Assembly: GCA_910586025.1 (NCBI GenBank)
Contig: CAJUIO010000086.1
Coordinates: 1-15,963, forward strand
DNA length: 15,963 nt
Source of the DNA: an uncultured Lachnospiraceae bacterium
GTDB lineage: Bacteria > Bacillota > Clostridia > Lachnospirales > Lachnospiraceae
Reading direction: 5' to 3'
The position numbers and the translations under genes were made by a program. Under the pieces are notes generated by a model. It saw only the letters and a program-made list of their open reading frames with translations, searched no databases and was not told where the DNA came from. Positions 7,111 through 14,686 of the stretch are shown here, in pieces. Every line of letters begins with the position of its first letter. The stretch's first letter is position 1.

Positions 7111-9076
7111 CTTCCTTTTCCTTTCCCGTGATCAGCAACGCCTTGTAGGATTCCCGCAGATGAATCCTTGCTCCCCAGGCACCGCCCGTCTTCTGCTTTC
7201 CCTTCAGCTCCAGGGCCTGAATTCTCTCGATCTCCATCCCCGGAAATTTCACCTCCACCTCCACCGGAAGCGGCGCATGAAAGGTAGTTCCGTTATATCC
7301 GGAATAATTCAGAAGCTGCAGAAGATACTGCCCTTCCCCGCACCGGTCAAAAAACACTTCGATACAGGGCGGTGCCTCCACCTCCACCTTTTTTCTCAGC
7401 GGCACCTGACTTTCCAGAATATCAAGAAACATATTTTTAAAATCCTCATACCCCTGGGAATAATACAGGGTTCCGGGCATCCAGGGGAAATACACGGCTT
7501 TTCCTTCCCGGACCGTGATACAGCTCTGATCTGTCACCACGTGACCAAAGCACCTCTCCGGGGGGCCGTATCTGGCAGAGGAAATAAAGGGAACATAATT
7601 CTTATTCTCCTTCTCCGGCTCCATGAGGCGGAATTCCTGATCCAGATAGACCCAGTCCCTCTTCTCAAAGCTTCGGAATATTTCCTTGGGCTCCGTCAGC
7701 ATATAGCTGCCTCTCACAGGAACCACATCCTCCTTCAGCCTCAGGCAAAACAGCTCCCCAAGGGCCGGGGGATGATTTTGGAGGGCAAGCCCTGTCCCGA
7801 TTATCATGGCAGGACTCTCCGACAGCTTCCGCACCGTGCCCTCCGGGAGTGTCTCCACGCCAGGCAGAATGATCACTCTGTAATCCCCCGCCCTTTCCTC
7901 CAGAATCTTTGTCTCCCTTCCGTCGAGAACATCAAAAAGAAGATGAGCCTCCTTCAGCATCTTAAAGATACCCCGGTATTCTGTCCCGGCCCGCTTCCCC
8001 TCCATGGGATTGACCAGAAGGATATCCGCACAGGAGGCAAGGCAGTTCAGATACCGTTCATACTTCTCATGAAAGGAAAATACCTTCCTGGTGCCCTCGA
8101 AGTTCTGCCCGTCCGGATAAGTCTCGAAATCTCCTATAATGCACCAGTCAAGATTTCCTCCTGCCGCCATAGCTCCATAAAGGCGCAGCTCGTTCAGATA
8201 GGGAGAAACTCCCATGAAACGATAGAAAATATCCACCGCATTGATCACACAGTTACTGGAAAATCTGTCGCTGTACGTTCCCTTTACACAGGAGACATTG
8301 TCCTCGCTCGTCATCATCCAGAAGGGGAGCGGTCTGTCCACCGCTGAGTTGGACTCGTTTCTCACAAGATCCACACCTTTGTGACTGTACGTGCATACCG
8401 CTGCCTCGGGATTCCACTGCTTCACCTTCCGATAGATCTTATTAAGCAGCCCGGTTGTGGTATCTCTTTTAAATTCCTTATATCTCCGAAAGGCCGGATC
8501 TGTCTCTTCCTCCCCTGCGGGAAGCTCCATACCGCTGTATTCAAGGAAACGCCGTTTGCAGCTCTCACACTGGCAGATTCCCACGTAGCGTCCGCTGTAA
8601 TCATAGGTCTGATAGCCGAACATATTAAAAAAGACTCCGTCCACCGGATACTGCGAGATCACCTCTTTCAGGATTTCCAGGGAGAGCTCCTGTTGATAGG
8701 GACCGTTCACGCAGGTCGCCGCCGTGTCGTGAAACAGCACGGGATCGCCCAGGGCCGTCCGGCTGAACCATTCCGGATGCGTGTTCAGAAACTGGCTGTG
8801 TGCCTTACTGAAATCAAACCGCGCGATCACACGGATCTGGTTTTCATGACACCTTGCCAGAAGCTTTCCAAAGAAATCATCCCTCAGATAAGGGCTGGTC
8901 TTCTGGCACTCCAGCCTTGTGGGATGAAACGCCGTGATGCCTCCGCAGCCCACCATACAGACATTGGCTCCAAATTCCTTCAGATATTCCACATACCGGT
9001 CAACATCCATACAGGCATCGATATCCCGCAGGTTATTCTGTATCATTCGATATCTCTTCTGTGTCCACCAGCTCAT
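7103..9076 (-). CDS. Putative glycoside hydrolase, GHL6-like (paralog 2 of 4)
   Basis: The 657-residue protein is the shortest of the four. Barrel-region motifs from the chosen Met are GCGGITAFHPTRLE (43-56), ARFDFSK (85-91), HPEWF (100-104), CVNGPY (122-127), DGVFFN (146-151) and C168-x-C170-x2-C173. The middle GATase-like region is reduced (VIILPGVETLP, then AMIIGTGLAL), with KAVYFPWMPGTLYYSQGYED and a short beta-rich tail. In the DGxxxN motif the residue before Asn is Phe rather than Glu or Asp, as in paralog 1. The frame opens at a GTG (9095-9097), but the ATG at 9074-9076 overlaps the upstream stop as ATGA, has GGGAGG 10 nt and GGAGG 1 nt upstream, and gives the family-like WW start. No signal peptide. 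Substrate unknown. Confidence 0.73.
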   Translation of the reverse strand: MSWWTQKRYRMIQNNLRDIDACMDVDRYVEYLKEFGANVCMVGCGGITAFHPTRLECQKTSPYLRDDFFGKLLARCHENQIRVIARFDFSKAHSQFLNTHPEWFSRTALGDPVLFHDTAATCVNGPYQQELSLEILKEVISQYPVDGVFFNMFGYQTYDYSGRYVGICQCESCKRRFLEYSGMELPAGEEETDPAFRRYKEFKRDTTTGLLNKIYRKVKQWNPEAAVCTYSHKGVDLVRNESNSAVDRPLPFWMMTSEDNVSCVKGTYSDRFSSNCVINAVDIFYRFMGVSPYLNELRLYGAMAAGGNLDWCIIGDFETYPDGQNFEGTRKVFSFHEKYERYLNCLASCADILLVNPMEGKRAGTEYRGIFKMLKEAHLLFDVLDGRETKILEERAGDYRVIILPGVETLPEGTVRKLSESPAMIIGTGLALQNHPPALGELFCLRLKEDVVPVRGSYMLTEPKEIFRSFEKRDWVYLDQEFRLMEPEKENKNYVPFISSARYGPPERCFGHVVTDQSCITVREGKAVYFPWMPGTLYYSQGYEDFKNMFLDILESQVPLRKKVEVEAPPCIEVFFDRCGEGQYLLQLLNYSGYNGTTFHAPLPVEVEVKFPGMEIERIQALELKGKQKTGGAWGARIHLRESYKALLITGKEKEDE

Positions 9077-11124
9077 TCCTCCATCGCCTCCCGCCACTTA
9101 ATCCTGATCAGCTGCCATACATGCAGGCACTCCAATGTAATTGTCAGCATCTCACCGTCTCTTCTCCACTGTACCTTAATGTCCTCCAGGACGCAGTCCA
9201 CGCTTTCCACATCTCTTTGTCCCACTCTCAGCCCAAAGCAGAGCCCATGACAGGGCTGACAGCTCCGCAGCGGTCTCTCGCCGATTCCATTTACCAGATG
9301 AACCAGATACCCCTCCGGTGTCCTGTAGGGATAGAAAAAGACTCCCTCCGGAAGCTCCCTCGCCTCCGCCTCTCCCTTCCCATCCGCAAGATATGAAAGG
9401 CAGTTCTCAAACAGGATTTTCCAATCCTCCAGCCCGATTTGCCGTATGAGACCGGACAGGCCAAAAAAGCAGGAGACGACCCTTCCTTTCCCCACGGTGT
9501 TATCCAGGATCAGGGGAATCCGGGTACGGGAAACCGGCAGGCTGGCCCTCTCCGGAGGCGCTCCCACACCGTCCGCAGGGGCAAAGGGCGGCACCAGGGT
9601 CATCCGAATTTTCGCACCGTCATTTTTCTTTACATACAGCACATCCCCCTTTACAGGAATATAGAGGGTTTCCCAAAGTCTGTCCGAAAGGCTGCCATCC
9701 TCTTCCTCCAGGACTCCGTAGGCAGCCGAAATCCCCTTTCCCCGGGCCGGGTGCTCCCCAATTCCGAGAAGCTCTCTTAGCTCCTTGATTCCGCCGGCTT
9801 CTGTCTTTTCCACATACAGACTTCCTCCCGCCTCCACATAGGAGAGAAGCATGCTGCAGAGCCTTTCATCCGCATCAAACCCGTCCGGCAGGAACACCGT
9901 GCGGTATTTCCTCAGAACCTCAGGGGCCGCATGGGCTCCGTCACACAGGTCAAAGGGAATGTGACAACGCATCATGGCATCCACCGCATTCAGACAGGAA
10001 ATTCCCGCATCCCACAAAAGCAGTATGTCTGCGGCAAAAACCGCTTCCCGCATAAGGCCGCCGGATATCTCCGCACCGGTATTGATGCGTTTCACTGACC
10101 GGAGCAGCCTTTTATCCGTGATCGTGGCATCGAATCCTGTAAGGGAATGCCACAGACGGCCGCCCGAGGCCGGAATCTGACTCATCCAGAACTCATATTC
10201 CGCCGCCGGAAGCCCGGTATGTCTCCAATCCATTCCCGGACAGGAGTGAATAATCCCAAAGGGTCTTGGCTTTCCGCCAAGGCACTGTCCCAGCCTCATA
10301 TTCAGAGACGGCTTCCACAGCTCCGGCAGATCCTCCTTTCCGGCAGACAGAATGTCCTGGGCCTCCGTGCAGATCAAATCCGCCGTCGCATACCGTGCGT
10401 CCAGATCCTCAGGCCCGCCCTTTCCGTCCTTCCTGTAAGTGCCGTAATACAGAATCACAGGAATGTCCCTTGTCTCCTTCACCGCCCGGTACTGCACCAT
10501 GATGTTATCCTTCAGGCACTGCCGGGCCCAGTCGGGATGCCATGCCTCCTGATCCTCCGGCAGCTCCCTGCCGTAATTCTCTCTGTACTTTCTCCGGCAG
10601 TTTTCACAATAGCACTTTTCCATATGGGGCGCATTGAAAAAAACACCGTCCAGCCCAAGCATACTCACCGCTTCCCGAAGAACCGGGGCCGCCACCTCCT
10701 CATTCCGGTATCCGCCGTTCGTACAGGTGGACATAAGAAGAGACCAGGTTCCCATTCTTCCGCCTCCATAGCAGACCGGATTTCCCTCCGGATCCTGCAC
10801 AAACCATTCCGGATGCTGCAGATAAACCACGTCGTCGGTCTTACTGAAATCAAACCTCCCGATCACATGGATTCCCTCCTCATGACAGCAGCGGATGATC
10901 TCGCAAATCAGATCGCTCCCCGACCGGAGATATTCGTTTCTGTGATGAAAGGGCACCCGGGTCTCATACCAGGCGTAGATCCCGCCCGCATTCAGCACCA
11001 CGGCATTTCCTCCCATCCCCTTTACGCCCTGCGCAATCTCCTTTGGAATCATCTTTTCCGTATCCTGTACCTGCAGGTTATACTGTATGATCCTCAGATC
11101 CTCATTCCACCATTTTTGTCCCAT
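9073..11124 (-). CDS. Putative glycoside hydrolase, GHL6-like (paralog 1 of 4)
   Basis: The 683-residue protein is the first of the tandem set after the permeases. From the chosen Met: KWWNEDLRIIQYNLQVQD (4-21), NAGGIYAWYETR (45-56), GRFDFSK (89-95), HPEWF (104-108), CTNGGY (134-139), DGVFFN (159-164) and C171-x-C173-x2-C176. A later MSQIPASGGRLWHSL block and a GATase-like middle segment (RTVFLPDGFDAD, YVEAGGSLYVE) follow, then a beta-rich tail. It is closest in motifs to paralog 2 (DFSK, HPEWF, DGVFFN). Two Met codons compete: 11130 and 11124. GAGG lies 7 nt before the second and almost touches the first, so 11124 is preferred. The gap to the permease stop is 44 nt, with no promoter or terminator seen. 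It probably acts in the cytoplasm on a sugar brought in by the importer. Confidence 0.75.
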   Translation of the reverse strand: MGQKWWNEDLRIIQYNLQVQDTEKMIPKEIAQGVKGMGGNAVVLNAGGIYAWYETRVPFHHRNEYLRSGSDLICEIIRCCHEEGIHVIGRFDFSKTDDVVYLQHPEWFVQDPEGNPVCYGGGRMGTWSLLMSTCTNGGYRNEEVAAPVLREAVSMLGLDGVFFNAPHMEKCYCENCRRKYRENYGRELPEDQEAWHPDWARQCLKDNIMVQYRAVKETRDIPVILYYGTYRKDGKGGPEDLDARYATADLICTEAQDILSAGKEDLPELWKPSLNMRLGQCLGGKPRPFGIIHSCPGMDWRHTGLPAAEYEFWMSQIPASGGRLWHSLTGFDATITDKRLLRSVKRINTGAEISGGLMREAVFAADILLLWDAGISCLNAVDAMMRCHIPFDLCDGAHAAPEVLRKYRTVFLPDGFDADERLCSMLLSYVEAGGSLYVEKTEAGGIKELRELLGIGEHPARGKGISAAYGVLEEEDGSLSDRLWETLYIPVKGDVLYVKKNDGAKIRMTLVPPFAPADGVGAPPERASLPVSRTRIPLILDNTVGKGRVVSCFFGLSGLIRQIGLEDWKILFENCLSYLADGKGEAEARELPEGVFFYPYRTPEGYLVHLVNGIGERPLRSCQPCHGLCFGLRVGQRDVESVDCVLEDIKVQWRRDGEMLTITLECLHVWQLIRIKWREAMEE

Positions 11125-11131
11125 TGTCATA

Positions 11132-11135
11132 CCTC
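11132..11135 (-). promoter_or_regulatory. Ribosome binding site deciding the start of paralog 1
   Basis: GAGG on the minus strand is 7 nt before the ATG at 11122-11124 but only 1 nt before the ATG at 11128-11130, so the inner start is better supported. Confidence 0.5.
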
Positions 11136-11168
11136 AATACCAATCCCATCCGCCATGCCGCCTTAAGC

Positions 11169-11996
11169 CTACTGCTTGATACCGCTTACCGCCACACTCT
11201 GCACAATATATTTCTGCAGGAATAAAAACATGATGCTCAGAGGAATGGCGCTGATCACCGCCACGGCCATTCTCGGCCCGTAATAAATTGCATCCTGCTG
11301 GGCGTTGAAAACCGACACTCCCACGGAGATCAGCTGCTTCTCCGAGCTCCGAAGCACCACCAGCGGCCAGAGATAGCTGTTCCAGTTGCTGAGAACCTGC
11401 AGGATGGAAAGCGTGGCAATAAGAGGCTTTGATAGAGGAATAATGATCTGGAAAAAAATCCTCCATTCACTGGCTCCGTCAATATAAGCCGACTCCCGCA
11501 GGGAATCCGGAATCGCCTCAATGTTCTGTCTGGAAAAAAAGATTCCGTACACATAAGCGCAGGCTCCCATCAGAAGGGGCGCATAGGTATCCAGAAGACC
11601 CCAGCTCTTGTACTGCAGATACAGAGGCACCATCCTCGATTCAAAAGGGATCATCATCACGGCAAGCATGAAGACAAACCAGAAATTCTTGCCTATGAAT
11701 CTTCCCTTTGCAAAGGCATAACCGCACATCAATGCAAAAAACACCGCCAGAACCGTATGCACCACTGTCACGAAGATCGTGTTCAGATAGTACCTCACCA
11801 GAGGGATCGTGGTGAACGCAACCTGATAATTGAAGATGGAAAATTCATGGGGAATCAGAGAAAATTCCGGCAGAGCGGAGACCGCCTTCCTGTCAAAGGA
11901 CAGGACGATACACCACAAAAGGGGCACCAGCACGATAGCCAATATGAGCAAAAGCACTACTATAATAATACATCTTCTGATTTTCTTAGCTCTCAT
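11169..11996 (-). CDS. ABC sugar transporter permease, MalG-like (CUT1 family)
   Basis: The 275-residue inner-membrane protein is one of two permease subunits of a carbohydrate ABC importer. A first membrane segment covers about residues 9-34, further hydrophobic stretches follow, and the EAA loop that docks the ATPase is at about 168-191 (ESAYIDGASEWRIFFQ with IPLSKP). The ending ...VSGIKQ is the typical MalG-like C-terminus (usually GxxKG). Length matches the MalG/LacG class. The ATG has AGGAG 6 nt upstream, 14 nt after the stop of the other permease. It works with the binding protein and MalF-like subunit encoded just upstream. No ATPase gene is present, so the complex probably uses a shared MsmK/MalK-type ATPase encoded elsewhere, as is common for CUT1 importers in Firmicutes. 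Confidence 0.93.
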   Translation of the reverse strand: MRAKKIRRCIIIVVLLLILAIVLVPLLWCIVLSFDRKAVSALPEFSLIPHEFSIFNYQVAFTTIPLVRYYLNTIFVTVVHTVLAVFFALMCGYAFAKGRFIGKNFWFVFMLAVMMIPFESRMVPLYLQYKSWGLLDTYAPLLMGACAYVYGIFFSRQNIEAIPDSLRESAYIDGASEWRIFFQIIIPLSKPLIATLSILQVLSNWNSYLWPLVVLRSSEKQLISVGVSVFNAQQDAIYYGPRMAVAVISAIPLSIMFLFLQKYIVQSVAVSGIKQ

Positions 11997-12010
11997 AAAA
12001 TTCTCCTATC

Positions 12011-12934
12011 TCATACGTCCTTCTTTTTGAAGAAGCCTGTCATTTTCAGATTAACCAGAGTGATAACAAAGGTCAGAACAAAAAGGATCATGGCTCCCGC
12101 CGACGCTATCCCGTACTGCGGGCTTTCAAAGCTGAACTGGTAAATATACATGAGGATAGTCTGGAGCGTCCCGCCAGGCCTTCCCGCCGAGGCATTCCCC
12201 CCGATAATGAACAGATCCGAGAATCTTGCCAGCCCGTTTATGATGGAAGTGATAAACAAAAAGGCAAAGCAGGAAGCCATCTGAGGAATCGTTATGTACC
12301 ACCACTGCTTAAAGCCGTTTGCACCGTCCACCTCCGCCGCCTCATAGATCTCCGCAGGGATGGACTGCAGGCTTGCCAGATTGATCAGCATGGAGTACCC
12401 CATACTTCCCCATACACCCAGGATCGTGGCACCGAACCGGGAATAATGGGAATCCGAAAGCCATCCTATGGCAACCTCCCGCCCTGTCAGAAGCGAAAGG
12501 GCGTTGTTCAGAAGCCCCCCGTTGGCCTTGAGCACGATCTGGAAGATCAGAACCACGCTGACACCGGTTATGATGTTCGGGAAGTAATACCCCACCCGGA
12601 AAAAGCTCTGCCATTTTCCTCTTCCGATATTATTGATCAGGGATGCCAAAATGAATCCCACCGGAATGGAGACAAGCCCCATAAACGCCAGAAGAAATGT
12701 GTTTCCAATAGATTTCAGAAAGGAAGAATTGTTCATGATCTTCTGATAATTCTGAAATCCCACAAACCGGTCCTCTCCAAAACCCAGAACCTGGACATCA
12801 AAAAAGCTGTATTTAATCGTGGTAAGCATCGGAATATAAGTAAGGACAATCAATGTCACGATACTGACCACGAGAAAGGAATACCATACAAGCTGCTTCT
12901 TTATCTTTACCTTCAGAGCCTGTCTGTTCTTCAT
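12011..12934 (-). CDS. ABC sugar transporter permease, MalF-like (CUT1 family)
   Basis: The 307-residue membrane protein is the partner permease of the importer. It begins with a basic cytoplasmic tail (MKNRQALKVKIKKQ), then a long hydrophobic segment. The EAA loop is at about 198-218 (YEAAEVDGANGFKQWWYITIP). The frame extends upstream to 12985, but the ATG at 12932-12934 has GGGAGG 7 nt upstream and gives the usual short N-terminus, so it is chosen. The extra 17 residues of the longer frame run up to an intercistronic hairpin and have no comparable ribosome site. It lies between the binding protein gene, from which it is separated by a 110-nt gap, and the MalG-like gene. It should form the translocation channel for a mono- or oligosaccharide, identity unknown. 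Confidence 0.93.
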   Translation of the reverse strand: MKNRQALKVKIKKQLVWYSFLVVSIVTLIVLTYIPMLTTIKYSFFDVQVLGFGEDRFVGFQNYQKIMNNSSFLKSIGNTFLLAFMGLVSIPVGFILASLINNIGRGKWQSFFRVGYYFPNIITGVSVVLIFQIVLKANGGLLNNALSLLTGREVAIGWLSDSHYSRFGATILGVWGSMGYSMLINLASLQSIPAEIYEAAEVDGANGFKQWWYITIPQMASCFAFLFITSIINGLARFSDLFIIGGNASAGRPGGTLQTILMYIYQFSFESPQYGIASAGAMILFVLTFVITLVNLKMTGFFKKKDV

Positions 12935-12941
12935 ATGTACA

Positions 12942-12947
12942 CCTCCC
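12942..12947 (-). promoter_or_regulatory. Ribosome binding site deciding the MalF-like start
   Basis: GGGAGG on the minus strand lies 7 nt before the ATG at 12932-12934. It supports this start over the upstream in-frame Met codons at 12985 and 12964. Confidence 0.7.
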
Positions 12948-12987
12948 TGTGCGCTTTGGCGCATCTTAACTCCTTCTATATACAAAG

Positions 12988-13018
12988 GGAAGCAGAAAAG
13001 CGGCGCTTTTCTGCTTCC
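12988..13018 (-). promoter_or_regulatory. Perfect intercistronic hairpin between binding protein and permease genes
   Basis: A 14-bp perfect inverted repeat (arms GGAAGCAGAAAAGC and GCTTTTCTGCTTCC) has a 3-nt loop and begins 26 nt after the binding-protein stop codon. On the transcribed strand it is followed by CTTTGTATATAG rather than a T-run, so it is not a canonical terminator. In many sugar ABC operons a stem at this site stabilises or trims the upstream message so that the binding protein is made in excess over the permeases. That role is inferred here. It is the only gene gap over 50 nt inside the transporter-to-garR operon. Confidence 0.75.
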
Positions 13019-13044
13019 GGGTTATCAGCTGCCGTTTAATACTG

Positions 13045-14538
13045 TCAGTTTAGAGTGCTCATATAGTCGTCAAGATTCTTCTTCACGTACGCCATTGCCG
13101 CATCCGCATCCATATTGCCCTGGAACATCTCATTTAATACCGTTGTCAGATCATTGGCAAAGGTTCCGAAGTTACTGCTGTCATAGCAGTTGTTAGCGGA
13201 AGCGCTGAACTCAAGAGGGCTGGTATTTACCACATAGGAGATTGCCGCCGCATAATCATCAGGCATATACTCTCCCAGCTTTGCGCTTGCCTCCTTGTTC
13301 GCAGGAATACTGTAGGTGTCCAGAAGCCACTGCTGAACTACCTCGTCCATAACCATGAATTTCAGAAATTCCCATGCCAGATCCTTCTGTGAGCTGGTGT
13401 TGCAGATCGCCATGTTCCAGTCTCCCATGTGACTGGACGTGATACCGTCAAATTCTCCGCCCTGAATCTTGGGAAGCGCCGCAAACATATACTTGTCCTC
13501 CAGGCCTGCCGCCTTGATGGTGTTATAGGCGCTGTATGCGCTCTCCGTAATCATGATGGCCAGATTATTGTCCTCCGTATAAGCGTTCGCCTTATCCAGT
13601 CCCTCCATATAATCCGGACTTGCATACCTGGAAAGCTCTGTAAGATAGTTCAATACTTCCTTTGTGGTATCGTTTACAAAGTTAACATTGGTAGTCGCCA
13701 GGCTGTCGCCCCATTCATAAATAGTATTGTTGAACGCCCTGGAAGCCCAGATATAATTCTTGTTTGCGCTTGCCGCCTCGATCATGCCCATTCCGTAGGT
13801 CTGCTTTCCGGTAACAGGATCTGTTCCCGTGGCCGCCTTTGCAAGCTCCATGACATCATCCAGAGTCCATGTCTCGGAATCGGGAAGCTCCAGACCGTAG
13901 TGCTCGAAAATCTCCTTGTCCACCACTACCATGACCGGGTTTACAGTCACCGTCAGTCCGTAAGGAATATACTCGGAAAGCGGGGCGATATCGGAATTCT
14001 TCCTCATAGCCATCATACCCACCGAATCCTTTACCTGGGGATCCTTTTCCAGATAATCTGACAGAGGCTCGCAGATCGGCACGATGGAGGATCCGTGAAT
14101 GATAATATCCACATCCCCGGACAGAGCCGCCGTCTGGCAGGCCGCTTTCCAGTTATCCCAGGGAATTGTCTCAATCTGAAGCTCTACATCGGGATACAGC
14201 TCTTTCCATCTGTCAACCACCACATTGTAGCCGGGCTTACTCACTCCCGTCACGATATCCGTATTCCCGTCGGGACCCACATCCGTAAAAAGACCCGGTC
14301 CATACAATTTCAGTGTTCCCGAAAAGCCGCCTGTTCCCTCGGCCTCCTCCGTTTCTACCTCTGGCGCTTCCTCCTTGGACTCTGTCCCGGATGAAGCGGA
14401 TTCCTCCTGCGCCGGCGCATTTTCCGCCTGCGGCGAACTTTCTCCGCTCTTTTTTCCGGAATTTCCGCATCCCGCAAACAGGGAAACCGTCATTGCCATT
14501 CCAAGGATCATCGCAAGTACCTTCTTGTAATTCTTCAT
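13045..14538 (-). CDS. Sugar ABC transporter substrate-binding lipoprotein (family 1)
   Basis: The 497-residue extracellular protein would capture the sugar and deliver it to the two permeases. The signal peptide is basic then hydrophobic (residues 1-20), ending in the lipobox LFAGC with C24 as the lipidation site. Residues about 25-72 form an acidic, Ser/Gly/Glu/Ala-rich linker that would hold the domain off the membrane. The folded part starts at about 73 (GGFSGTLKLYGPG) and includes IETIPWDNW, DVDIIIHG and a C-terminal region with MGDWNMAICNTSSQ and AWEFLKFMV, all typical of bacterial sugar-binding proteins. At 497 residues it is at the long end of the class. GGGAGG lies 7 nt before the ATG, and a TATAAT box lies 45 nt upstream. 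It is the first gene after the regulator. The ligand cannot be told from sequence. Confidence 0.93.
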   Translation of the reverse strand: MKNYKKVLAMILGMAMTVSLFAGCGNSGKKSGESSPQAENAPAQEESASSGTESKEEAPEVETEEAEGTGGFSGTLKLYGPGLFTDVGPDGNTDIVTGVSKPGYNVVVDRWKELYPDVELQIETIPWDNWKAACQTAALSGDVDIIIHGSSIVPICEPLSDYLEKDPQVKDSVGMMAMRKNSDIAPLSEYIPYGLTVTVNPVMVVVDKEIFEHYGLELPDSETWTLDDVMELAKAATGTDPVTGKQTYGMGMIEAASANKNYIWASRAFNNTIYEWGDSLATTNVNFVNDTTKEVLNYLTELSRYASPDYMEGLDKANAYTEDNNLAIMITESAYSAYNTIKAAGLEDKYMFAALPKIQGGEFDGITSSHMGDWNMAICNTSSQKDLAWEFLKFMVMDEVVQQWLLDTYSIPANKEASAKLGEYMPDDYAAAISYVVNTSPLEFSASANNCYDSSNFGTFANDLTTVLNEMFQGNMDADAAMAYVKKNLDDYMSTLN

Positions 14539-14583
14539 TTGTTAACCTCCCGTTGTATTTTTTCTTGTTGCATCTGTAGTTAC

Positions 14584-14589
14584 ATTATA
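14584..14589 (-). promoter_or_regulatory. Candidate -10 box of the importer/hydrolase operon
   Basis: A perfect TATAAT on the minus strand lies 45 nt before the binding-protein ATG. At 17-nt spacing the -35 position reads TGGGGT, far from TTGACA. A strong -10 with no -35 is what an activator-dependent promoter often looks like. The neighbouring CdaR-family protein is the obvious candidate activator, but this is inference. Confidence 0.55.
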
Positions 14590-14632
14590 TAGAGGGACAC
14601 CGCAATACCCCATATCCGCTCAGACAAAGATG

Positions 14633-14670
14633 CTCCCGATCTTTGTGTTGGAGACACAAAAAATCGGAAG
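14633..14670 (-). promoter_or_regulatory. Imperfect hairpin/inverted repeat after the regulator gene
   Basis: An inverted repeat of TTTGTGT/ACACAAA (5-nt loop) is extended by CCGAT/ATCGG after a 1x2 bulge. It lies between the regulator stop and the -10 box of the next operon. On the minus-strand transcript no U-run follows it, so a standard intrinsic terminator is doubtful. It could be a weak terminator of the regulator message or an operator upstream of the importer promoter. The two readings cannot be separated by eye. Confidence 0.45.
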
Positions 14671-14686
14671 CCTGTTTTTGGTATGG

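Noticed and set aside
7064..8347. 427-codon plus-strand open frame
   Set aside because: Antisense shadow of hydrolase paralog 2; composition and lack of motifs are against coding.
10147..11166. 339-codon plus-strand open frame
   Set aside because: Antisense shadow of hydrolase paralog 1; no domain recognised.
12935..12985. Longer N-terminus of the MalF-like permease
   Set aside because: The extra 17 residues have no good ribosome site and begin next to the hairpin, while the inner ATG has GGGAGG at 7 nt.
14633..14670. Intrinsic terminator of the regulator gene
   Set aside because: The stem exists, but no U-run follows it on the transcribed strand, so it is kept only as an uncertain regulatory hairpin.
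14539..14686. Riboswitch or CcpA cre site in the operon leader
   Set aside because: No known riboswitch core and no convincing match to the cre consensus was found by eye.
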